DNA of 64,000 nt from Opitutus sp. GAS368 (GTDB lineage: Bacteria; Verrucomicrobiota; Verrucomicrobiia; Opitutales; Opitutaceae): NCBI GenBank assembly GCA_945903465.1, contig CAMDOF010000020.1, positions 1-64,000 of the forward strand, in the 5' to 3' direction. Each line of letters begins with the position of its first letter. Within the stretch, counting starts at the first letter, position 1. Below are positions 19,511 through 28,961 of the stretch, one piece after another. Made by a program: the position numbers and the translations under genes. Under the pieces are notes generated by a model. It made no database searches, was not told the origin of the DNA, and saw only the letters and a program-made list of their open reading frames with translations.

Positions 19511-19929
19511 CGTCCGAGAACTTCGCGGCCGAGCGGCGATTGCGGTGTCAGCACCAGCACCTCCCCGCCATCCACGACGACCGCCAGCCCACCCGCCCGC
19601 GGACCCAGCAGATACCGGGCGCGACGCAAACGCCCCGCGGGGCCACTTTCCAACTCTACGACCGCGCCGATCGCCACCGGATCACTCGGCCCAAACCCGG
19701 GTAACGGGAGCGCGCTGTAAAGCTCAATACTGGCCCTGATCTCTCCCGCTAACTTCGCCTGCCCTTCCGCAAGGTAAGCGGCTTCCTGGCTATGGGTATC
19801 CCATTTACTCTCCGCCCGACTCTCCTCGCTGATCGCTTCATCTCGCGCCATCACCGCCGCTGTGGTTTGCCGCGCCAATTCTTGCTTCAACTGCTGAAGA
19901 ATCTCTTCCCGGAGTACGGCTTTATTCAC
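19438..19929 (-). CDS. GreA/GreB-like protein
   Basis: A 163-residue protein with the layout of proteins annotated as GreAB elongation-factor-like. The N-terminal part is a helical hairpin (EEILQQLKQELARQTTAAV and then ARDEAISEESRAES), and the acidic tip and the KWDTHSQEAAYLAEGQAKL segment are well preserved. The C-terminal domain is an FKBP-like fold with IGAVVELES and VVVDGGEVLVLTPQSPLG. The likely start is GTG 19929 (VNKAVLREE); an ATG at 20016 would add an unconvincing 29 residues. Its last codons lie in a tandem duplication. It may act on RNA polymerase, but the distant similarity leaves that open. Confidence 0.68.
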   Translation of the reverse strand: MNKAVLREEILQQLKQELARQTTAAVMARDEAISEESRAESKWDTHSQEAAYLAEGQAKLAGEIRASIELYSALPLPGFGPSDPVAIGAVVELESGPAGRLRRARYLLGPRAGGLAVVVDGGEVLVLTPQSPLGREVLGRRAGEVWVGGGRGLGATQRIIAVY

Positions 19930-20103
19930 GAGCGGCCCACTCCCAAAAATCTTCCCAGTGTCCGCCACGCGCGCGCCCGCCCAACCCCGGTCCGCGCCCG
20001 GCCAACGCCACCGCACGTCATCAACCCCACCGACGATCGCATGATGGCCATCGTAGAATCGATAAAACCTAACTTGCTCAAAAAATTGCCGGCGGGAGCC
20101 ACG

Positions 20104-20841
20104 TTAGGATCGCGAGGGGCGCACCAGCAGTTCTTCGACCGTCGCCCGAGCCGGCAGCGTCGCCACAAACCAAATACATGCCGCAATATCTTCCGGTTGC
20201 ATCATGCGCGTTCTCGCCTCCGCCAAAGGGGGCACCGGCCGTTTGTTCAATAAGGGTGTGTCAATATCACCCGGAAAAATACCGCAGGCGCGAATCCCAT
20301 TGGCCCGCTCCTCCGCGTTGATCGTCTGCGTCAACCCCGTCAGCCCAAACTTTGATACCACATACGCCGCCCCGGCTTTCGCCGAGGCTTGCTTACCCGC
20401 TTCTGACCCGACGTTCACCACCGTGCCCGCGCCTTGCTCCCGCATCTTGGGCAGAAACGCCTGCACTGCGTACAACACGCCATTCACGTTCGCGTCCATC
20501 ACCGCGGCGTAATCCTCCCGCGTCAGTTCGCCGAGCGAGCGTTGCGGGATATTAGTCCCTGCCGCATTCACCAAAACATCCGCGCGACCGAAACGAGCCA
20601 ACACCGCCGAGGCCAACGCCGCGACGCCCGTCGGATCACCCAAATCACAGGGCAGCGCCCACAATCTCCGCCGCTCCGCGGGCTTGGCTAACCCGATGGT
20701 CTCGGCGAGCGCGTGCGGGCGGCGCCCCACAAGAACGACTCGCCAGCCTTCACCGGCAAACTTCAGGACGGTCGCTCGACCAACCCCAGAACCCGCCCCC
20801 GTCACCACTACCACCGGAAGAGATGATTTCTTAGTAGCCAT
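20104..20841 (-). CDS. SDR-family oxidoreductase
   Basis: A 245-residue short-chain dehydrogenase. The cofactor motif is TGAGSGVG (14-21), with NAAG in the middle and a YVVSK pair (Tyr-x-x-x-Lys) as catalytic residues; the preceding Ser is in VGSEAG. The conserved PGDIDTPLL follows. The substrate is unknown. It ends in RPSRS with no extension. A run of A/T (ATATATAAAATC on the plus strand) precedes the start, but no Shine-Dalgarno sequence is present. Confidence 0.87.
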   Translation of the reverse strand: MATKKSSLPVVVVTGAGSGVGRATVLKFAGEGWRVVLVGRRPHALAETIGLAKPAERRRLWALPCDLGDPTGVAALASAVLARFGRADVLVNAAGTNIPQRSLGELTREDYAAVMDANVNGVLYAVQAFLPKMREQGAGTVVNVGSEAGKQASAKAGAAYVVSKFGLTGLTQTINAEERANGIRACGIFPGDIDTPLLNKRPVPPLAEARTRMMQPEDIAACIWFVATLPARATVEELLVRPSRS

Positions 20842-20924
20842 ATATATAAAATCTATCAGTCAAAATGCTCGCGGCCGTTCAGGCGAGAAACAACGCGCGC
20901 GTCTCGCCGCGGCCCTTCGCCTCC

Positions 20925-20997
20925 CTTCTCAATTGTCGTGGCCCTCTTTCGTCGCATCCCGGTCGCCGCGACCTTGATTTTTAACGGCGTCCTGACC
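20925..20997 (+). repeat. Second copy of the leader and signal-peptide start of the S9-like gene
   Basis: This 73-base stretch matches 24301-24373 with 9 differences. It includes a GTG at 20938 and would encode MALFRRIPVAATLIFNGVLT, compared with MSLFRRISVATTLIFNGVLT at the start of the S9-like protein. After this point the frame (to 21201) turns into Pro/Ser-rich sequence with no family resemblance, so it looks like a remnant, or a leader that does not belong to a functional gene. It sits 121 bp upstream of the sugar isomerase-like gene. Confidence 0.75.
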
Positions 20998-21118
20998 CCT
21001 TCGCCTCGCCCTCCCCGCCAGGCCCCTCCCGACTTCCGCCCGCGCAACGCGCGCTTGCTTCAGACCACCCTTCTTTATCCACTTCCTTTCGTTCATCCGT
21101 CTTCTTCTCCACCCACCT

Positions 21119-21955
21119 ATGATCCCTCGTTGCTTTCAACCGTTCGCTCTCCTCCTTGCCGCCGTTTGGGCACTTGCGAACGCCCAGGCCGCCCCGGCTA
21201 ACGCCGGCCGCGGCCCTCTCCTCGGACTGCAAACGTGGACGTGCCGCAACATGACCTTCGACCAAGTCGTCGCGTTTGCCGTCAAGCATGGCGTCACTCA
21301 AATCGAATTCATCAAAGCCCACCTCGATCCCTCCGCCACCCCGAAAGAAAACCTCCGAAAAAAGGCGATCCTCGAGCAGCATGGGCTCACCGCCTACTCG
21401 TTCGGCGTCAACGGCACTTCCCTCGATCCCGCAGCTAATCGAACGTTGTTTGAGTTCGCGAAGCTCATGGGCATGAAGGTCATTATTGTGGAACCAAAAA
21501 ATCCCGCCGAGTGGGATAACCTCGAGGCGCTCGTTAAGGAATATGATATCAAGCTCGCCATCCATAATCACGGCACTGGCTCAACCTACGGCGATCCGGT
21601 CACCGTAAAAAAAATCCTCGCCGCCCGCGACCGCCGTATCGGTGTTTGCCTCGACGTCGGCTGGGTCACTTCGGCGGGCTTCGACGCCGCCGCCATCTTC
21701 CGCGACTACGGCGACCGCGTCTACGATATCCATTTCAAGGATAAGACCACCGAGACCGACGCGAAGGGTAAAGCCACGCCGGTCGATACCGAAATCGGCC
21801 AAGGCAAGGCCAACTACGCTGGGCTCTTCGCCGAAATAAAAAAGAGCCAATGGCGCGGAGTCATGGCGATCGAGACCGATTCCAAGGCGTTTGCCGAGGA
21901 TCCCAACCGCTTAGTCGCCGCGGCCAAAACTTTTTTCAACGCGAGCATTAAATAA
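21119..21955 (+). CDS. Exported sugar phosphate isomerase/epimerase-like TIM-barrel protein
   Basis: A 278-residue protein with a cleavable N-terminal signal (CFQPFALLLAAVWALANAQA). The mature part is an AP-endonuclease-2/xylose-isomerase-like TIM barrel, with GLQTWTCRN at the first strand, QIEFIKAHLD, IIVEPKN, the metal-site-like LAIHNHGTG, GVCLDVGWVTSAGFD and VYDIHFKDK in order, and a late MAIETDSKA. Glu/Asp/His positions for metal binding appear intact. A secreted epimerase or dehydrogenase-related sugar enzyme is likely; the exact substrate is not known. It is next to the sulfatase, which is 416 bp downstream. Confidence 0.82.
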   Translation: MIPRCFQPFALLLAAVWALANAQAAPANAGRGPLLGLQTWTCRNMTFDQVVAFAVKHGVTQIEFIKAHLDPSATPKENLRKKAILEQHGLTAYSFGVNGTSLDPAANRTLFEFAKLMGMKVIIVEPKNPAEWDNLEALVKEYDIKLAIHNHGTGSTYGDPVTVKKILAARDRRIGVCLDVGWVTSAGFDAAAIFRDYGDRVYDIHFKDKTTETDAKGKATPVDTEIGQGKANYAGLFAEIKKSQWRGVMAIETDSKAFAEDPNRLVAAAKTFFNASIK

Positions 21956-22371
21956 TTCTACCATCCGCCGCGGCCACCAGCGCCGGCGCCCGCCCCCAAA
22001 AAAACAGAATTCCCGCGCTCGATTTTATCGTTGCCGGTTCCAGCCGTGCACCCAGCCCCGTTTTCCAGCCAGCTTTGCCCTTGAACATTTCGCGACCATT
22101 GCCCCGAAGCGCCGTTCACCGACGCCGGGGTTATCCAGACGATCACGGGCAATTTTGCAAAAAGCAGGCGGGGCGTTCTATCGGCCGGGGACGGCCATCC
22201 GCCCCGCGGTGCGGTCACGCACCTTACCACCCAGCGCGCACTGCATCCCCGGCGGAAACGGGCACCTAAAAAATGCCGCCTAACCGCCCCCTTGACTGGG
22301 ACTCTCCGCCGAAAAAAAAACTCCGGCCGACGATCCAATCAAAGTGTTGGCCGAATCTCTTCCACTCTTTT
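21956..22371. other. Intergenic, nothing recognised
   Basis: The 416-bp gap between the isomerase and sulfatase genes. No gene or RNA is seen. Long A runs occur near 22310-22320. Confidence 0.5.
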
Positions 22372-23838
22372 ATGAAAACCGTCCTACGACTACTCGCCAT
22401 CCTCTGCGCGTGGGCGCACCCCGCCGCGGCCGCCGCCTCCCCCCCGAGGCCCAATGTGCTCTTCATCGCGGTCGACGATATGAATAACGATCTCGGCTGC
22501 TACGGCAGCCCGATCGTAAAGTCTCCCCACATCGATCGCCTCGCCGCCCGCGGCGTCCGCTTCGAACGCGCCTACTGCCAATTTCCGCTCTGCAGCCCCA
22601 GCCGATCATCCATTATGACCGGCTTGCGGCCCGACCAGACCCGTGTCTTCGACCTGCAGTATCATTTTCGCGCCGGAATCCCCGACGTTGTGACCATCCC
22701 CCAACTCTTCATGCGGCATGGTTACTTCGCCGCCCGCGTGGGCAAGATCTACCATTACGGGAACCCCGGTGATATCGGCACGAGCGGGCTCGACGACGCC
22801 CCTTCGTGGAACGAGGTCGTGAACCCCGCCGGTCGCGATAAAACTACGCTGGAATCCGAGATCATCAACCATACGCCGCAGCGCGGGCTGGGCTCCGCCC
22901 TCTCTTTTCTTTCCGACCGGTCCGGTCGCGACGAAGACCACACCGACGGCAAGGTGGCAACCGAGGCCATCCGGATCTTGGAAAAACACCGCCAAGAACC
23001 CTTCTTTCTCGCCGTGGGTTTCTACAAACCGCACACGCCCTACGTCGCGCCGAAGAAATACTTCGATTTATATCCAATCGAAAAAATCACGGTACCGACC
23101 ATGCCCGCGAATTACACCGATACGGTCCCGGAGCCCGCCCTCCTCTCCACCCGTCCATGGCCCATTTTCAACGTGACCCCGCAGCAAGCGCGGGAGGCCA
23201 AGCAGGGCTATTACGCCGCCATCTCCTTTGTCGACGCGCAGATCGGCCGGGTTCTCGATGCCCTCGATCGACTCGGCCTGCGCGAAAATACCGTGGTCGT
23301 TTTTTGGAGCGACCATGGGTACTCACTCGGAACGCATGGACTTTGGATGAAGCAAAACTGCTTTGAAGATTCGACCCGGGTGCCCTTCGTTATCGCTGGC
23401 CCCGGGGTAACTGCCGGCGGGGTTTCACCTCGCTTGGTGGAGCTGATCGATGTTTACCCAACCCTGGCCGATTTCGCGGCGCTCCCGCTGTCCAAGCCGC
23501 TCCCCGGCGCATCGTTGCGGCCCCTGCTGGCGCAACCCAACGCCCCTTGGAACCGGCCTGCTTTCTCCCAGGTCGAGCGCGGCGGCTTCCCCGGCCACAC
23601 CGTGCGCACGCCACTCTGGCGATATACGGAATGGGACAACGGAAAAAAGGGCCGCGAACTTTACGACGAGCAAAAGGATCCGGGTGAAATGAATAATCTC
23701 GCCGGCCAACCCGCTTATGCCGCCACCATTTCCGAACTCCAATCCTTGGTGAAAAAAAACTGGCCCGAGCCCGTCACCGGTGGCAAAGCCGAAGCGGGGG
23801 CCAAGAAAAAGCGAAAAGAAAAGAATGCCGGGAACTAG
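22372..23838 (+). CDS. Exported sulfatase (iduronate-2-sulfatase-like)
   Basis: Hydrolyses sulfate esters, probably on sulfated glycans, in the periplasm or outside the cell. The protein has 488 residues with a signal peptide (MKTVLRLLAILCAWAHPAAA). The metal-binding Asp pair is VDDMNND (34-40), and the sulfatase signature is CSPSR at 74-78, whose Cys is converted to formylglycine by a maturase. Further marks are GKIYHYG, the FYKPHTPY segment and WSDHGYSLGTHGLWMK. ATG 22372 is chosen because the upstream in-frame stretch is polar and lacks a signal. A maturase gene is not in the window. The C-terminus is Lys-rich. Confidence 0.92.
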   Translation: MKTVLRLLAILCAWAHPAAAAASPPRPNVLFIAVDDMNNDLGCYGSPIVKSPHIDRLAARGVRFERAYCQFPLCSPSRSSIMTGLRPDQTRVFDLQYHFRAGIPDVVTIPQLFMRHGYFAARVGKIYHYGNPGDIGTSGLDDAPSWNEVVNPAGRDKTTLESEIINHTPQRGLGSALSFLSDRSGRDEDHTDGKVATEAIRILEKHRQEPFFLAVGFYKPHTPYVAPKKYFDLYPIEKITVPTMPANYTDTVPEPALLSTRPWPIFNVTPQQAREAKQGYYAAISFVDAQIGRVLDALDRLGLRENTVVVFWSDHGYSLGTHGLWMKQNCFEDSTRVPFVIAGPGVTAGGVSPRLVELIDVYPTLADFAALPLSKPLPGASLRPLLAQPNAPWNRPAFSQVERGGFPGHTVRTPLWRYTEWDNGKKGRELYDEQKDPGEMNNLAGQPAYAATISELQSLVKKNWPEPVTGGKAEAGAKKKRKEKNAGN

Positions 23839-24313
23839 CCGTTCATTCTCCGCGTACCCCGCGGCCACAGGCCTCGTTTAACCAACGCGCAGCCGTCTTC
23901 GGGTTAAAGAAAAACTCCCGCGATTCGTCTTTTCCCAGGCCGGTCCCCCGCGCGCTCCGTCCTCCGCGTACTCGCCCCTGTCCGCTCGCCGCGCCGGCCC
24001 TTTCCACTGCGGTTTTTTCCCGTTCAGCTCGCTTCGGCACCCGCCTCCGCTCCCGTCCCGCTGGCTAGGCCAACGCTTCCGACTGGGGACGTTACCTCCG
24101 CCAAGTTCTCCTCCGGGCGCCCCGCCCCACTCCCTTTCCGTCATCGACGCACCGAAAAATGCGGCTGATTTTTTCGCTTGGAGATATCTTCCCGCTTAGC
24201 CCGAAGATCTTTCCGGTCCGACCACGAAGGCCCTCACCCCGCCGCAATTCGCCGACGTCTTATTCTGTTTACCCTGTCACCGCTGCAGGTTCCGCCCCGT
24301 CTTCTCCATTGTC
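23839..24313. other. Intergenic, nothing recognised apart from the leader at its end
   Basis: A 475-bp gap with no gene. Its last 13 bases (24301-24313) are the upstream part of the duplicated leader shared with 20925-20937. Confidence 0.5.
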
Positions 24314-26491
24314 GTGTCACTCTTTCGTCGCATCAGTGTCGCCACTACCTTGATTTTTAACGGCGTCCTCACCAGCCGCGCGGCGTCGTCGTTTGAGGAA
24401 CGAATTACGGCGTTGTACCGCCCTCTCCAAGCTGACCAGGTGGCGCTATCGCCAGATGGCGAATACCTCGCCTACACTCGCCACGACCGCGGCGAGCTCG
24501 CCATCTATATCATGGCGATCGACCACACCGAGAGGAAATTCAAGATTGGCGTCGAGGGAGACCGCGCGGTCGCGTTCAGCAAGGAGAAAGCCCCGCCGCG
24601 CCTTCGCTTCCTGCGCTGGGCCTCACCCCGCCGGCTCGTCTTCGCACCGACCGAATATAACAACGGTGTCCGAGTAATCGCGCCCATCTATGCCGTCAAT
24701 CGCGACGGCACGGATCCCAAGAACCTAGCGGAAAGCGACGACTTCGCGCTCCTCGCCGGCGGCGTGGCCGAGGCACCGCCGACAACCGTCGAACGGAAGA
24801 CGGCCATTCTCGGATTCATGCCCGGTAACCGCGACACGTTGCTCGTCGAGGCTCGGGGACGACCGACTTTTCCTCCGGAGGATCCGATTCCGACCACGTT
24901 GTTCTCCATGAACCTTGCGACCGGTAAGTTGACCACGTTGACCGAGGAGCAGCACGACGGTCGCTACTTCTACGATCAGAAGGGAAATGCGCGCCTCGTT
25001 TACACGCATCCCCGTCTCTCGACGACGCGCACCTTTCTCCAAAACACCGGCGGGACTTGGGGCCGCTGGGTCAACGCCAGCGAAAACTGGGCCGGCCCGA
25101 CCGCAAAAACATTCCCCGTGACGATCGCCAATTACTATGGCGAGCGCGCCTTTCCCCTCGGGTTCGATGCGAACCCCGATATCCTGTACTACGCATCCAA
25201 CCTCGGCCGCGATACCTACGGCGTCTACGCGCTCGATCTCGCGCGCAAGCAGCCCACCGGATTCACACTCGAGGAGCCCCATGTCGACTTGGTGTCGCTC
25301 GAACCGGGCGATGCGAGCGCAGGCCTTGTCTTCGACGAAACCCGCGGCCACCTAGCCGGCGTGCGCGCCCTCGGGCTGGCGCCGTTTACCCGCTGGGTCG
25401 ATCCCGAACTCGCCCGCATTCAGGTCGATGTCGATCGGAAGTTTACCCAGCGCACCGTTGAAATCGTGCAGTGGGACGATGCACGCCGGCGGTTCCTACT
25501 CCGCGTCACCGGTGGCGTCGAGCCGGGCCGATATTATGTCTACCAACGCCCCGAGAACGTCGTGGTTGAGGTGTTGCGGCGCGCGCCGTGGCTGCGGAAC
25601 GCCGACCTGCACAACGGAACCGCCTTCGCCTTCGATACGCCGGGAGGAGTGCACCTCACCGGCCATCTCACGTTCCCGCGCCAATCACGACTCAATCCGC
25701 CGCCGCTGCTGATCGATTTCTCCGACGGACTAATGGGCCGACCGCTCCACGGCTTCGATCCCGACGCGCAGGCCCTTGCAGAAATGGGTTTCATCGTGGC
25801 GCGAATTAATCATCGCGGCGGCGGGGGCTTTGGCGTGAAGCATCGCCGCGCCATTCACGCCGGTATCGATCGTGTACCGGTCGACGATGCCCTCGCCACG
25901 ATCGAGTGGATTGCGCAACACCACGCCATCGACCGAAGGCGGATCGCCACGATCGGGCGCGGGCTCGGGGGTTATCTCGCGCTCCGCGCGGTCCAACTGG
26001 AATCAGCGAAGTTCCGCTGCGCCGTCGCCATCGAAGCACCCCTCGATCCACGCGCGTGGCTGGAACCGCCGCTCGAGGATCTTGGACCGGGCGCTTCCGA
26101 GAGCGCGGCCGATATCGGTTTTCGCCCCTCGCGGCCGTCTCGGCCCCCACCGCCGATCAATTTCTTGCAAGAAGCGCAGCGCACATTTCTGGCGCAGGGT
26201 AAACAAAAGCCGTCCGAACTGTCGGTCCTGCGAAACATCGACCAACTCACCAAGCCGGTCATGCTGGTGGTCGATGCGCCACGAGACCAAGCCATCACCG
26301 CGCAAAACTCCGACTTGCGCTCGAAATTGAAGCGGCTCGGCCGACCAGCCGAGTACGTCGAGGTGGGCAGCGGTTTCGCCGAAAACATCCCTGGAGCCAA
26401 GGCCAAGCTGTTTCGCCAGATCGAGGAATTCTTTAACCTCAACTTGTATGATTACAAAGTGAACGTCGGCCCGGCCCAGGAGGTAAAATGA
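24314..26491 (+). CDS. Exported S9-peptidase-like protein lacking catalytic Ser and His
   Basis: A 725-residue protein with a signal peptide (SLFRRISVATTLIFNGVLTS). The N-terminal two thirds is a beta-propeller-like domain, with repeats such as ALSPDGEYLAYTRHDRG. The C-terminal third (about residues 450-700) has the prolyl-oligopeptidase alpha/beta-hydrolase layout: VHLTGHLTFPRQ, INHRGGGGFG, then RRIATIGRGLGGYLALRAV. In the usual GxSxGG motif the Ser is replaced by Gly550 (GGG codon at 25961-25963). In the late motif usually EGHGF, the residue is Ser686 in VGSGF (AGC at 26369-26371). It is therefore probably not a working protease. The start is GTG 24314. It overlaps the next gene by 4 bp (ATGA). 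Confidence 0.85.
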   Translation: MSLFRRISVATTLIFNGVLTSRAASSFEERITALYRPLQADQVALSPDGEYLAYTRHDRGELAIYIMAIDHTERKFKIGVEGDRAVAFSKEKAPPRLRFLRWASPRRLVFAPTEYNNGVRVIAPIYAVNRDGTDPKNLAESDDFALLAGGVAEAPPTTVERKTAILGFMPGNRDTLLVEARGRPTFPPEDPIPTTLFSMNLATGKLTTLTEEQHDGRYFYDQKGNARLVYTHPRLSTTRTFLQNTGGTWGRWVNASENWAGPTAKTFPVTIANYYGERAFPLGFDANPDILYYASNLGRDTYGVYALDLARKQPTGFTLEEPHVDLVSLEPGDASAGLVFDETRGHLAGVRALGLAPFTRWVDPELARIQVDVDRKFTQRTVEIVQWDDARRRFLLRVTGGVEPGRYYVYQRPENVVVEVLRRAPWLRNADLHNGTAFAFDTPGGVHLTGHLTFPRQSRLNPPPLLIDFSDGLMGRPLHGFDPDAQALAEMGFIVARINHRGGGGFGVKHRRAIHAGIDRVPVDDALATIEWIAQHHAIDRRRIATIGRGLGGYLALRAVQLESAKFRCAVAIEAPLDPRAWLEPPLEDLGPGASESAADIGFRPSRPSRPPPPINFLQEAQRTFLAQGKQKPSELSVLRNIDQLTKPVMLVVDAPRDQAITAQNSDLRSKLKRLGRPAEYVEVGSGFAENIPGAKAKLFRQIEEFFNLNLYDYKVNVGPAQEVK

Positions 26492-28254
26492 ACGCCGTCC
26501 GCGCGCTCAGTTTCGCCGGTTTCGCGACAGGCCTGATCGCCGCCGGCGCAGCGGCGGAGACCACCTCCCTCACTCCGCCGGCCGCGCCGAAGAGCGCCGT
26601 CGAACGCGAGGCGGCGATCGAACTTCCACCCATGATTATCAGCGAGTCGTCGAAGGCCGCGCCGTGGCTCTACGTGGCAGTTGACGACACGGAATACCTC
26701 TCGCGCTGCTCGGCTACAACAACGCGCGCCTATGTGACCGCGCAACTGGAGATCCGCCGAATTTTACACGTCTTCGTCCCAGCAGATTTTTTTGGCACGA
26801 GCGCCGTCCGCTCGGTCTCCCTCCTCGCTCCGTTAGAGACCGGCTCGGGCACCGACGACGCCGTCCGCCGCGAGATGCAGCGGACCGCGCAGCAATCGAT
26901 GCAGGCCACCAACGATGAGAATCGCCGAGCGCGAAGGCTACCGTCGCCGGGGCAGTTTCGGTTCCTCCCAAATCTCCGCCTCGATGATCGCGATATGCTG
27001 GCGGTCTTTAGTTATCTCAGCGAGAGGGATTTCCGCGGCGAAAACATGATTGCGGCGGACGATTACGTTTATGCGCGACTGGTCGCCCGGACACCGACGC
27101 TGCCCGGCTGGCTGATTCAGGGTATCACGCGCCTCTATCCACAAACGACCACGCGGGTTGATCCGATTACGATGCGGCCGGTCCGCTGGCTTTCGCCGGA
27201 AGACACCGCCGGACTACAACGCGATCCGGAAAGCCGGCGCGTGATGATTCCTGCCAGTGAGCTCTTCGACATCCGCGCGCTGTCGACGCCGGAAAACCAG
27301 CACCCCTTGCGCGTCGCCGCTTGGCAAGCGCAAGCGGCGCTATTTGTCCGCTGGGCCCTCGATCCGGCCCAGGCGCCGGCCGCCGCGTCACTCTGGAGCT
27401 TTGCCCGCCGCGTTAGCCAAGAACCAGCCACCGAGGCGGTCTTCGCCGAATGTTTTGGTTTCGGCTACGCCGATCTGCAGGAGCGCCTCAGCGATTACCT
27501 ACCCGTGGCCGTGAAACAACCAGCCCGAATTCTTTCCGGTAAACTAGCTCCGCTACCCCGCTTCGAGATCAAGCCAGCGACACCCGCCCAAATCGCAAGA
27601 CTGCGCGGCGAATGGGAGCGGCTCGAGATTCCTTTCGTGCGGAGCAAGCACCCGGAGTTCCTTCCCAAGTACATCGAGCAGGCCCGGACTTCCTTGCTCC
27701 GAGCGGTGGGCCGCGGTGACCGCGATCCCCGACTGCTCGCCGCGCTCGGATTGTGCGAGCTCGATGCAGGCGATGCCAAGGCAGCGCGCCCATGGCTCGA
27801 ACAGGCCGCCGCGGCCCGCGTGGCCGGCCCGCGCGTCTACTACGAGATCGCGCGCCTGCGATGGGCGGAACTGATCGGAGGTGAACCCGAGACGTCCGGT
27901 TTCACGGCGGCGCAGCTTCAGGCCGTGCTCGAACCGTTGCGCGTCGCCGCCTCGCAATCACCGCCCCTACCCGAAGTGTACATGCTCATGGCGGACGCCT
28001 GGCTCCGCTGCCGCGAACGCGTACGCGCGTCCGATCTGCCCACGCTCGTCGCAGCCACACCGCTGTTTCGCAGTATTCCCGGAGTATCGTATCGCGTGGC
28101 GCTCATGCAGATCCGCGAGGGGCAGTATGCCGAAGCGGCTAAGTTGCTCAGCGTCGGCGCGGAATTTGCAATCGAAGCCAATGTGCGGGCCCAATACCAA
28201 GAAGTGCTCGCCGCACTCGCCCAGTCAACCAAGCCGACCCCCGAAAAAGAGTGA
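26488..28254 (+). CDS. Exported protein with degenerate gluzincin-like site and helical repeats
   Basis: A 588-residue protein with a signal peptide (MNAVRALSFAGFATGLIAAG). The region around residues 185-220 resembles the HExxH and WL-EG motifs of peptidase-MA-type gluzincins, but reads DDYVY (191-195) and WLIQG (208-212), so all the zinc ligands I can align are absent. The C-terminal third (about 400-588) is Ala/Leu-rich with TPR-like helix pairs, such as DPRLLAALGLCELDAGDAKAA. The start ATG 26488 overlaps the upstream S9-like gene and has a perfect AGGAGGT four bases before it, unusual for this window. A paired role with the S9-like protein is likely; the function is unknown. Confidence 0.75.
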   Translation: MNAVRALSFAGFATGLIAAGAAAETTSLTPPAAPKSAVEREAAIELPPMIISESSKAAPWLYVAVDDTEYLSRCSATTTRAYVTAQLEIRRILHVFVPADFFGTSAVRSVSLLAPLETGSGTDDAVRREMQRTAQQSMQATNDENRRARRLPSPGQFRFLPNLRLDDRDMLAVFSYLSERDFRGENMIAADDYVYARLVARTPTLPGWLIQGITRLYPQTTTRVDPITMRPVRWLSPEDTAGLQRDPESRRVMIPASELFDIRALSTPENQHPLRVAAWQAQAALFVRWALDPAQAPAAASLWSFARRVSQEPATEAVFAECFGFGYADLQERLSDYLPVAVKQPARILSGKLAPLPRFEIKPATPAQIARLRGEWERLEIPFVRSKHPEFLPKYIEQARTSLLRAVGRGDRDPRLLAALGLCELDAGDAKAARPWLEQAAAARVAGPRVYYEIARLRWAELIGGEPETSGFTAAQLQAVLEPLRVAASQSPPLPEVYMLMADAWLRCRERVRASDLPTLVAATPLFRSIPGVSYRVALMQIREGQYAEAAKLLSVGAEFAIEANVRAQYQEVLAALAQSTKPTPEKE

Positions 28255-28961
28255 GGACAAAGGCGAGGAGCCGATGGGTGGCCGGTGGTTGAGTCCGTCT
28301 ACTGATGGTGACTGCTCGTCGTGCTTGCTCTGCTGAGAAACGTTTTCGCGATCGTTTGCGGAAAAAAATACTCCGTCTTGTCTGCGCCGATTGGCCGTGC
28401 GCCGATCGGCCTTTTAAAACCCGCGCTTAGAAAATGGAGTTCATCCTCCAAATTGCCCAAAAGATTTAGACTTTAAGAGACAGAGAAGCCGCACACGCCA
28501 GCGAGTAATGATCAACCCACTCGCGGCGCTCGCGGCTACCAGCAAGTCGAGGCTTCAAGGGCAGTTGATCGTAAAGCATGTCACTAGCCCAGCGACCATC
28601 CACCACCCGCCCGCCGCGTCACACCGCACTCCAAACTTGTTTCGCGCAGCGCACCCGCTGAAGATAGCCTGGAAGTGATGTGCATTATTGGACTCCACCC
28701 GCAGCAGCTGTCGCCCATTTACGCCCACTCCCGCATGGCTGCTGAAAACCCCTCCACGCTCATTCAAAATTTCTCGCCTGAGAGCAGCCCCGCTCCCAGC
28801 GGCCGAGGCTGGGCTTGGGAATGGCGTTCCGACTTAAGATCCGTCCAAGCTGGACAAGAAGGGGGGGCGATTATTTGGCAGCGTCTTACGACGCTGCCGG
28901 TGAATAATTCGGGGGAGCAAAATACCCTGTCCACTGAAGTCCGGCCAGAATCACTTTCCCC
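28255..28961. other. Intergenic region holding a terminator, otherwise no gene seen
   Basis: A 707-bp gap. The terminator at 28386-28416 closes the S9-like operon. The remainder shows no recognisable coding or RNA gene. Confidence 0.5.
28386..28416 (+). terminator. Rho-independent terminator after the S9-like operon
   Basis: A 10-base stem (28386-28395 with 28401-28410, one T-G pair), loop CGTGC, then CTTTT. It is about 130 bp downstream of the second gene's stop. Confidence 0.75.

Noticed and set aside
20938-21201. 87-codon frame as a real gene
   Set aside because: Only its first 20 residues resemble the S9-like signal; the rest is Pro/Ser-rich with no family resemblance.
28255-28961. tRNA or small RNA in the large gap
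   Set aside because: No cloverleaf or known RNA pattern was found; only the terminator hairpin stands out.
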